Assembly: GCA_030867875.1 (NCBI GenBank)
Contig: JAOWCC010001501.1
Span: forward strand, 27,920,792-27,984,791
Direction: 5' to 3'
DNA from: Actinernus sp. WN-2022
Taxonomy: Eukaryota > Cnidaria > Anthozoa > Actiniaria > Actinernidae
DNA length: 64,000 nt
Shown here: one piece after another, positions 11,880 through 21,100 of the stretch
Layout: each line of letters starts with the position of its first letter
Position numbering within the stretch: position 1 is the first letter of the stretch
Program-made: the position numbers and the translations under genes
The notes under the pieces: generated by a model
Databases searched by the model: none
Seen by the model: only the letters and a program-made list of their open reading frames with translations
Told to the model about the DNA's origin: nothing

Positions 11880-12320
11880 TTCTTGGTTTGCAACCAATCC
11901 CCGGAGATTTAAAGGGGCTATGTCATGGTACTGCGCATGTATCGAGTAATCGCTCGTTTAGTGACTGTTAATTGGATACAAACAGTTAAACTTCCCTCCC
12001 TCAATGCTTGATTGAAAGGATTTTCAATATTTTCCCTGGAGACTGTTTATATACACTGTTTGTTAGTCATTTTTGCATATTTGCTTTCATTTTAAGCATC
12101 CCACATGGCCGAGAGGTTCGTTAGTTCATATGAAACTCGGTGGAAATAGCTCTTTCCGGCCCGGAAAACGAATGTGAAGTCTTAACGTGACACAGCCCCT
12201 TTAACAGGCAAAGACGTTGCGGCTATGTTGGATGAGAATAACGAAATAATTATTGCCGAATCTTTTGTTATTGTCATCTGACATGGCCGCCATGACCTCA
12301 CTGGTTGCAAACGAAGAATA
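11879..12320. mobile_element. Outer inverted-repeat element interrupted by a TTAA MITE
   Basis: Left ATTCTTGGTTTGCAACCAAT and right GGTTGCAAACGAAGAAT are inverted. An uninterrupted relative lies at 42363-42500 (TTTGCACTCAATCCCCAGAG). Confidence 0.6.
11913..12200. mobile_element. TTAA-bounded MITE (piggyBac-like), copy 1
   Basis: 288 bp with inverted termini AGGGGCTATGTCATG and GTGACACAGCCCCT, flanked on both sides by TTAA (11909-11912 and 12201-12204). Second copy at 27749-28042. TTAA duplication is the piggyBac hallmark. Confidence 0.75.
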
Positions 12321-12989
12321 CCAGCAAGAAGGTGTTTCGCGTTTTGCACTTTCTCGCTGGTATTTATGAATGTTTAACTTCAGAACGAGGCTAGCCCTGT
12401 ATAAATGCGTCTGTAGTCATCGCATTCAGCGGTAATAATAATAATAATAATATTTTTTTATGGAGGGAACTCATCAAAGATGTTCAGGAGTGCCCTCGAA
12501 AAAGAATTTTCGAATACGAAACTGGACTATTCCAAATCGAGTGCAAATCTCTTATAAACATTTATATAAAATGGGGCACGCGGGATGGTTCAGGGGGGTG
12601 GGGGGTGGTTGATAGAGACATTAAAAACGACAACTAGAGCTTTGATTTCGTTTGAGTTCGTTGGTCAGTTTGAAATAGCTATAGTGCATCACGTATGAGA
12701 CATTGTAATTATCCTTTATATAGTAATTAACATAATGCCATAATGAAGTGTATTTTTTGTCATATATTAGCCTCCGAAACAGGCCCTCGGTGTTATTTCA
12801 TCACAAAGAAAATGATAAAATAATTTTGGCCGCGCAAAAATGGAAAAAGGAGGTTTCTCTCGCAAGAGTCGTTCTTTTGGGGGTTTCTCCTCAAAGCGCC
12901 TGTTCTGTACGGCAAGTCGTATATGTGCTACCAGATGTGAAGTGCCCGGCGCCAGCGAGGAGCGAAGCGATGAGAGACATTAAAGGGGC

Positions 12990-13105
12990 CCAACTTCTTC
13001 TCTCCTCCCGGTATCTCGCCCTTCCTCCAAGGGGTTTACTCCGAGTTCTCTGGTTTTCCTCCCTCCACAAAATACAACCAGCTAAATTCCAATTCGACCT
13101 CAAAA
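12990..13105 (+). mobile_element. SINE A fragment (body and tail)
   Basis: Matches the SINE copies at 38395-38653 and 58217-58411 in the stretch around GTTTTCCTCCCTCC and CTAAATTCCAATTCGA. The tRNA-like head is missing. Confidence 0.6.
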
Positions 13106-13134
13106 GAGCCTGGGTTTGTTATGGAAGACGAAAT

Positions 13135-13346
13135 CTATAGGGGTAATCGGCAAACGCTGTTGCCACCCAATTCAGATCATGTGATGCAAACAGATGCTAC
13201 TCTCGGGAATTATTCCTTTTTCATTCTAATCATAATGCAGTCATGCCTATCTGAATATAATTAATTTTCAAAGAGTAATGCATATGTGTGTTTACATCAC
13301 ATGATCTGAATTGGGTGGCAATAGCGTTAGCCGATTACCTCTATAG
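13135..13346. mobile_element. 212-bp MITE with 50-bp arms
   Basis: CTATAGGGGTAATCGG and CACCCAATTCAGATCATGTG on the left pair with CACATGATCTGAATTGGGTG and CGATTACCTCTATAG on the right. Confidence 0.75.
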
Positions 13347-13530
13347 ATCGATTTCACTCAGGTCACGTGAATCCTAAAAATCTTTATTGCTGATTCAAAT
13401 AAAATCAAGGTGCGTTTTTCTGAAAGAGAACTAAAAATTACGTATTTTTGACAAGTTTTATCAATCTAGGATATTTCTCGCCCAAAATATAAGCGATCAA
13501 ATGTGCGCCATGTTTACAGTAAAATGTATG

Positions 13531-13576
13531 GCGCCGCCATCTTGGTGTACCTCCAAGGTACACCAAGATGGCGGCC
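13531..13576. repeat. Short palindrome with paired AAGATGGCGGC motifs
   Basis: GCCGCCATCTTGGTGTACCT followed closely by AGGTACACCAAGATGGCGGC. AAGATGGCGGC matches the YY1 consensus. Confidence 0.7.
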
Positions 13577-13995
13577 AGATTACCAAGTTTCATTAAAGTT
13601 CACAATTACCAAGAATTCTGACCTAAAATGTATATATTTGCATAGATATTCACTTATTTGACATGTTGGTTTGTATTTAGAAGGTTTTTGGCTGAAAGTT
13701 GCACTAATTTGACCCCTCAAAATACGTGACTGGTGAGTGCGTGACTCAAATCGCTTCATCGATATCTCCGGAACAAAGTGAAAGAAACCGATGAAATTTG
13801 GTGTGAAGCCGTGCTTAGGTAAGCTCTAAACTGTATCAAAAGCACAACATGGTAGAGTTCATAGTTTCGAAGTTAGCAATTTGATGACGTCACATGAAAT
13901 CGATCTATTGCTGTGATTTCTTTTTGTAAATTGTCCACTTAATGGGATTAATGGAGCGATTTTCCTATCCATAAAAATCATTAGAATTTCCTGGG

Positions 13996-14104
13996 CGTCG
14001 CCATCTTGGATCTTATGACGTCGTACAGTCGCCAGAAAACAATGGTTCTTGTTGTGTAACAATAGAGGCAACCATGTGACGTCATAAGATCCAAGATGGC
14101 GGCG
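13996..14104. repeat. Inverted repeat with paired YY1-like motifs
   Basis: GCCATCTTGGATCTTATGAC at about 14000 and GTCATAAGATCCAAGATGGC at about 14080, with a 60-bp loop. Confidence 0.7.
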
Positions 14105-14245
14105 CACAGGAACTTCAAATGAGTTTTATGGACTAGTATATAGAGTAGTGGAGAAATAAAGAAACCAGTTGTGAAGATACCGAGTTTTCATTTACTAACA
14201 GTGTGTAACAATTTGTGTTATGTATGTATGCATATTGCATACAAC

Positions 14246-14624
14246 TATAGCGATACTTACTGTTTGTAAACACTGACGTCATTTATATATTTGCATATAT
14301 AATGTGGTTGGCAAAAAAACCTGCGTGTTTGTATGACTTGTATGGGAACTAGCGATTTAGGCCTCACAAAATACATTTAAAGTCTCAATTCTGATTCCAA
14401 ATCTTAATTCCTTTATAAGACTTATAAGTTAAGAGCATATAAGCTTCGATGAAAGGGCTTGCTTGCATTTTGGAAGGACAAGAAAGTAATTTGGCGATGA
14501 ATAAGCACCGACCTGTAATATTTTATAAGCATCTGACTGGGTTCACGCTTCGTTTCTGCCAACCACAGAAAGCAACAAATGTGGCGTGACTGGCCTGTGT
14601 GACGTCACAGTAAGTATCGCTATA
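14246..14624. mobile_element. MITE, TATAGCGATACTT family, copy 2
   Basis: 379 bp; inverted TATAGCGATACTTACTGT and ACAGTAAGTATCGCTATA at the ends, consistent with a TA target. Confidence 0.7.
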
Positions 14625-14912
14625 ACAACACAATTTAAATAGACTACTGGGTTTGCTCGTGAGTTGATTAAAATGTTAAAACTATTTACATATTGAAGTG
14701 CTACTGCGATCAAATTACACTTCTGGTTTCTACAGTTTCGGAAAGTAAAAGTACTAAATAATGACCATTTCAGATCGTAAGTCAGATCTAGAATGCCTAC
14801 GGGAAGTCTAAATATATTTTAGCAATAAGTTCGAAATCAGACTGATCGCCATTACTCGGATTAGAAACGGGCCATCTTTTGTTTAGTGGTCTTTTCGTGA
14901 CAGCACAGGCAG

Positions 14913-15142
14913 CACAGGCAGCCCAGACTCGACATATATTTCCCGCTTATTAGTCTGTTGGGTTACCTGTGGTATGTTTCATAAGCGATCTTGGAAGAGT
15001 TTATATAATTGGTCCTTGTAAATTATCTTTTCCGATTCCTACGAAATAAATCTTCAATAATAAAATATTGATACTTAATGAAGTTATGTGAGTGGTTTTG
15101 GGGCGATTGTGGGACTTCTAAAGCAGTTTATTTGGCCTCGAA
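14913..15142 (+). mobile_element. CACAGGCAGCCCA-family element, truncated
   Basis: Matches the left arm and, in inverted order, the centre of the complete hairpin at 63301-63669. The right arm is missing. Confidence 0.7.
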
Positions 15143-15347
15143 CTCAGTTTGACGGCTGGCCGCGTGTCTACATTGTACCTCATAGAAGAGACAACACATG
15201 TGTTTCCCTAATACTGGCTTCTAAAGTGTGGGGTAAACATAAATATGTCATGTTTAGTTCTTGCGTAGAGGTCGAAGATGTCCAACTTTAAGTGCACCGC
15301 GGCATTCGACACATGTATTTTCAGTAGTCTTGTCAGCCCTCCTTTCG

Positions 15348-15424
15348 ATCTCGTACCCAGACCCCATTTGTTTCTTACTGCCCATGCTCGCAGTAAGAAG
15401 CAAATGGGGTCTGGGTACGAGATT
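15348..15424. repeat. Near-perfect 33-bp-arm hairpin
   Basis: ATCTCGTACCCAGACCCCAT pairs with ATGGGGTCTGGGTACGAGAT; loop about 10 bp. A decayed relative ends CTCTGGGTACGAGA near 37886. Confidence 0.8.
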
Positions 15425-15429
15425 GCCCT

Positions 15430-16200
15430 CTTTTCGACACTATACAGAGGACTTTTACTTTTAATTAGTAGTCGGTTAAACTGATCCTTAACAGAGAAAC
15501 AAATGTTCTTAATCAGCTCTGACATGGCTGTTGGTTTTTCTGGATAGGGATAATACACGAGTAGGTACGCGCCATGTGACCCTTCGGGTCAGGGCCCGGG
15601 AAAATGTACCAGCTTAGAAATGTATTACCATAATACCTTTTGAAAAGTCCAGGATTTCGATAATATTATAATAATTGACCTAGATTCCTGAATATTATTC
15701 GTTCAAACCGGGACTCGGCACCGCCGCGCATTCATAATACGCAGGAGCCCATTACCAGGAGCGTCCATATATACTATATCCGTCATAGAACATGTTTCCC
15801 GGGTAACTGTCTTCTGACTCCGCTGCAGTCTGTACACGTTTGCCACCATTATCGAGATTGAGAATAATTTGTGGTTCTTTGAGGTGATTTACTAACACTG
15901 CATTGGCCTGTCTACGTTTTGATTGGATTCTTAAAGTGAGGGCACATGCAAGAACTCCTGTGAGATCTCCTAAATATTGCTCAATCCGGTCATACGCTGA
16001 ATCACAGACTTAGCATTGAAGATGGACGACGCTCCTGGTAATGGGCTCTTGTAATACGACACTGAATCATGCATGACCAAGACTCTCTGTCACCGGACCG
16101 TTACGCTTTGCGTGACTCGATATAATTTCATTTAGTATTGTTCTTAGAAGGTATCAAACAATAGGTACGCGTGTCGGAAAATCTAGGGGTTCTCTGAGAC
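15430..16200. other. No gene recognised
   Basis: Unique-looking sequence without supported ORFs or clear repeat structure. Confidence 0.4.
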
Positions 16201-16211
16201 CATCTGTTTGG

Positions 16212-16345
16212 AGTGCCGTGCCCAAGTTAATAGTGCCGTGCTCAAGTTAGAAGTGCTGTGCCCAAGCTAGGAGTGCCGTGCCCAAGTTAATAGTGCCGTG
16301 CTCAAGTTAGAAGTGCCGCGCCCAAGCTAGGAGTGCCGTGCTCAA
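16212..16345 (+). repeat. Tandem array, about 20-bp unit
   Basis: Unit AGTGCCGTGCCCAAGTTAAT with variants, about seven copies; a three-unit higher-order repeat is visible. Confidence 0.8.
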
Positions 16346-16680
16346 AATCCTTGTCGTGTTAACCAGGCTTAACTCTTTGTCGACCGTAATGCTTTGCGAG
16401 GGTGTATACCCAGAACATTCGCATTTACACGACAAAAACAAGGGGTACCGTGCCGACAAATGTTGGCACGCGAATCTAAAATTGGATTGCCGTGCCCAAA
16501 ATGCTTGTCGTGTTACAAACTGGGCTTGAAGTTCCATCCTGGGTACAATTCAATAAAAGTTTAAACTTGTACCGTAACAAGTCTGCCTATTGTTTCATCG
16601 GCGAAAAACAATGGCTAGGCTTGTAAAGTACACGTGTAAAGTTTTATTGTGTTGGCCCCTGGTTACTGGCTTTTCCTTAA

Positions 16681-17231
16681 AGTGCATATAAGCCCTGGCT
16701 AATTATATTTCTTACGAAGAGACTAGAGGCCATAGACAAAGGATTCCGGAATAAAAAGTAGATTTGATTTATTTGTCGTGGTGTATTGGCCGTTCAAAGT
16801 TGCCCAAAACGTGTCTTGGGTTGCCTGTGGACGAAAATCAAGCGCGCGAGAGTGCTCCACAAAATTGGCACTGGGTCTAGTTTGACGTCATCAACAGAAC
16901 ACGCTCGATGCGCCATTGCATTAAAGGCCTTGCCGAATAAAGCTCTCCAAAACGTTTAGCGCGATATTATCATCTTTGTCGGTTTTTCTATTAAATTATT
17001 TTGCAAATAAGCCAATGCTTTATACCCGCGAAGAGACTAGTTCTGTTGATGACGTCACGTAATATTCTCGTCCCAGTCCCCCCAACGTGCGCGGAAATTA
17101 TTCTAAATTTGGAAGTTTAGTCGCTAAAAAATAATGAAAACATTTTTATTTAAAACATTCGGAATTTTTTACCTACCTTTTAAGGTCTAAGCTTTCAAAA
17201 AAGGGGTAACTGGCGAGGGTTTATATGCACT
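16681..17231. mobile_element. TTAA-bounded MITE (AGTGCATATAA family)
   Basis: 551 bp; termini AGTGCATATAAGCCC and GGGTTTATATGCACT, flanked by TTAA at 16677-16680 and 17232-17235. The right TTAA is also the left TTAA of the next MITE. Confidence 0.7.
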
Positions 17232-17235
17232 TTAA

Positions 17236-17816
17236 AGTGCCACTACGATCAAATTTTGAGATATTTTTGCGTATTTGTACAGTGAAGTTGCTATATTTTC
17301 CCCTATCCACACCGTTTCCTTGATAAGACGACGGGAAGTCTTATTTTGGGGGTTCCGACTCTTGTGTTTTTATGTCCGCCATTAACTCGAACCCGTTCCT
17401 GTGACAGAGCTTCCAGCGGACGTGACGTCATTTTCTCAACACAACAACATGTAGGGCTACGTTTCACACAAACTTTCGCATGAACTTATAACTAAAGTAC
17501 TTATATGTTTATACTATTCGTTTACAAAAAAGGATAGGAAAGAACGAAGTTTTGAATGGAAATATGCATTTACAAGAGCGACGCGTTTAGAAAATGACGT
17601 CACCACAGCAAACCGCTGGTCGAAAATCGCGAAGTATTTGGAACACAATTCAGTATTAAATGCCGGACGTAATTTCGACGGTAACCTCTCTGCAAAATTC
17701 ATAGGTTAAGTTGGTCCTCTATTATTTTTCACTGATTTGGATATTTTCGACACTGTGTCGTTTTTGAAGACAAAAAAGTAGAAAAGAAAAAGGTCGAATT
17801 TCGTCGTAGTGGCACT
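17236..17816. mobile_element. TTAA-bounded MITE abutting the lectin stop codon
   Basis: 581 bp; termini AGTGCCACTACGATCAAATT and GTCGTAGTGGCACT, flanked by TTAA at 17232-17235 and 17817-17820. The latter contains the lectin stop codon. A related terminus is seen at about 14697. Confidence 0.75.
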
Positions 17817-18190
17817 TTAATAGTACTGAACGGCAGCTTTACACACGTATTTACGTGTTCTGTTGCAACTCCGATCACGCCAGTATCCCGAGCTTACCAT
17901 GATAACACAGTCTCCATGATTAGGCTCTCCTGCGAACCAGTGCTCGTACGTAAGCGGAGTACCATCCTCCCAAATGAACTGCCCTTCAGTGTCACGGTCA
18001 TTCAATCCAATGAAGTACACAGCGGTGGTTAATCCGCGAATGTAAGCATTTTCGTCTTGGTTGTTTATCGTTACAAGTTGGGCTCCGAGGCTACGGCATC
18101 TCTGCACGGCTTGTTCCCAGTTCATTTCATCAGGGGACACATAGTAACAACTCTTGCCGAATTTGTAGTGATGCCATCCCGCTGGACAAG
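17817..18190 (-). CDS. Lectin gene exon 4: C-type lectin domain and stop
   Basis: Starts after a CCCTCAG acceptor in phase 1. It encodes a complete long-form CTLD: CPAGW opening, second Cys in SCYY, WEQAVQRC, the core FIGLNDRDTEGQFIWEDG, the calcium/sugar motif GEPN, then YWRDRSC and YVCK. The usual WND is WRD here, so full calcium coordination is uncertain. One N-glycosylation sequon (NRT) is present. The stop TAA (17817-17819) lies inside the TTAA target site of the MITE that follows. Confidence 0.9.
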
Positions 18191-21100
18191 CTGAGGGTTA
18201 AAGTAAGAAATCATAAAGTAAGTACACAGGCAGCCCAATCTCAAGATTTGTGTATTTATACGCTTACAAATATCGCTTGAATAGTTCATATTATAAATCC
18301 TTCCAAAATATGTATGTTAGACAAATAAATACACGACTTTACCCTACAATGTTTCAGTTGTGGTTATTCATACCTCTGAGCTCTTCCAGGGTCGTTTCCG
18401 CTGTTTTTTTCGAACCTCTTTCCCTCACCTCCTAATATAAGGAAAAGGCTGGAAACAACCGACAAATATACGATGCATAACCTGCATAACCAGTAATCGT
18501 CAGACCGAGGTTGTCTCCTAACCGGAAGGACTTGGAAATGTGCGACAAAATGTTCGATTTCTCCAGAATGTGGTATATATCGCTGGATCTTAAAATTCGG
18601 GTTGGGATGAGTTCATTTATCATTCTATGTGCTACCGTAGTTTCGAGTTATTTGGAGTGAGCGAATTCGAAGTGTGATTTTTGTGGCAAAGATGACAGGT
18701 TATGCATCGTATATTCGTCGGTTATCCAGCGGTTGGTCCTAACCGGCACTTCCGGCGTCCAACTCAAAGGACTTGAAAATGGGCGACAAATTGTTTGATT
18801 TCTCCAGACTGTGGTATCGCTGGATCTTAAAATTGGGGTAGGGATGAGTTCATTTATCATTCTATGGCCTGCCGTAGATTGGAGTTATTTGGAGTGAGCA
18901 AAGTGTGATTTTCGTGGCAAAGATTACAGGTTATGCATCGTATATTTGTCGGTTGTTTCCAGCCTTTTCCTTATATTAGGAGGTGAGGGAAAGAGGTTCG
19001 AAAAACACAGCGGAAACGACCCTAGAAGAGCTCAGAGGTATGAATAACCACAACTGAAACATTGTAGGGTGAAGTCGTGTATTTATTTGTCTAACATACA
19101 TATTTTGGAAGGATTTATAATATGAACTATTCAAGCGATATTTGTAAGCGTATAAATACACAAATCCTGAGATTGGGCTGCCTGTGGTAAGTAGTACAGG
19201 TTTCAATTGACTGTAGTAAAACCAAAACCAAAGCAATTACAACGAACCAATCACGAACTAAAGTGAATACCGATTGGTTTCACTGGTATGAGAAAGCATG
19301 GATTGATGGCGCGACGGGCCAAAACCACGATTGGTTTACTGCTGACTGATTACAAAACATTTTCACAGCCAATAGAAAAGCTAAGTTCAAGTTCAAGTTC
19401 GTTTTATTTTGCACTATTTATTTTAAAGATAATTACACAAGAAAATAATTGTAGAAAGAAAAAGAGAGGTACGGTAATAATAAAATAGTTTTGAATTTCA
19501 AGAATGTGCATAGAGGTCAAAGGAGCCATAGGCTTTCTAGTTGACCTCTATCACAAGAAAAATAAATGAGGATATTTGGAGCACAGAAAATACATAAATA
19601 TCTATTGTACAAATTTTCTTGAGTGGTAAGCGGCTAGAATTAATACTAATAGGAAGAAGAATTTATTTACAATATTGATACATAATTATATGGAGACGTT
19701 GACAATATATTTATATATATGCAAAGAATAAAGATGGTATGAATATATTAATTCGATCTTAGTTATTGTTCTATATTTACAATTTTACACAATAACTTAG
19801 GCCTGGTTTTCAAGTAAAAATAATTTGTATTGTTTTTTAAAACTATTGTGTGGGAGGGATTTTATTTCTAACGGTATTTTTTCCCATAATCGTGATGCAA
19901 GAGATTTAAATCTCGATAGACCATAATTGCTAAGTAAGCAATCACCGAAAACTTTCGACATTCAATTGCAACCGCTCTGTAACATTTCTTGCATAACAAT
20001 TATAAAACACGCACTCTGATTGACGAATAGCCATTTTAATTTATATTTGCCCATGCAATATGGATTGCACTTTCGCGTGAGATTTGGTTCATGCTCGTGG
20101 CAATGTTATAAAGGGAATTATCTTTAAAATAAATCGAGAAATTCGCTGTACGAACGTATATTTCTATCTACAGTACTTTGGGTTAGGGTTCCCATGCATT
20201 TCTCGTTCGTTAAACATCCCATGCAAACCAAACTTAGCAAGTATGTTGGTATCATGGTCTTTAAAATATCTGAATAGTTGGTTGCCATGAAAAACAATTT
20301 TAAAGGTGCTCCTTAATTTTCGAACATTTGAGAGTTTAAGTGAAAATGGGGTAGTTGGAACGATTTTGTTCCCTGTAATATGTCTATACACTCTTGAAGT
20401 ATGTCCATAACAACATTTGTTTCTGTCCAGAATGGTTGTACACCTAACCGCTAAGCTTAATTATATAATAAAGAAAGTCTGTTGCTATGTTAACGGTTCT
20501 CACGGTAACGTGATTCAAGGAGAACAATTCCGGGAACAAAACTTTGCGGACAGTTCTGATTGTTGCGAATTCGTGCTAACCTTGTGTATTTTCAAAGGTT
20601 CTATGTACCCCATTTAGGGAAAAATAAAATTCTTACAGTGCGATTACCATGGCAACCAAACATTTAAAATTGTTTCAGGCATCAAGCTACATCCTACTAC
20701 CGAATTTAGTTGTTCTAGCTGTAGAAATTACCGAGTAACGAACAGAACGCATATTTAGCACCTAATTAAAACCTTGGAAATTTTATAAAAATAAAATGCG
20801 GTCTTGCAAAAAAATACACTGACAATTAACCTTGTGGCACGAGTAACTCCATTGGAAGGTTATGTTTTGAATTTGCCGGAAAGTGTAAGTTAAAACCGGT
20901 TTTTATATAGACTTTAAAACAGTCCATTTCATGTCGCTAAAATCAGTCGAGAAACATGGTTATGTGTCAAGTTCAAGTATATTAATTTACTCAACAACCA
21001 CATATTTGTAATAGCAATATAAATTGAAATAATAATAAATGGAACGTATCAGGTTTGAGAACTGGTCCAGTCAGTTCCTAGAACTGATGCGTTCCATTTA

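Noticed and set aside
12748..13140. 130-codon plus ORF
   Set aside because: Runs through a SINE A fragment and has no recognisable domain.
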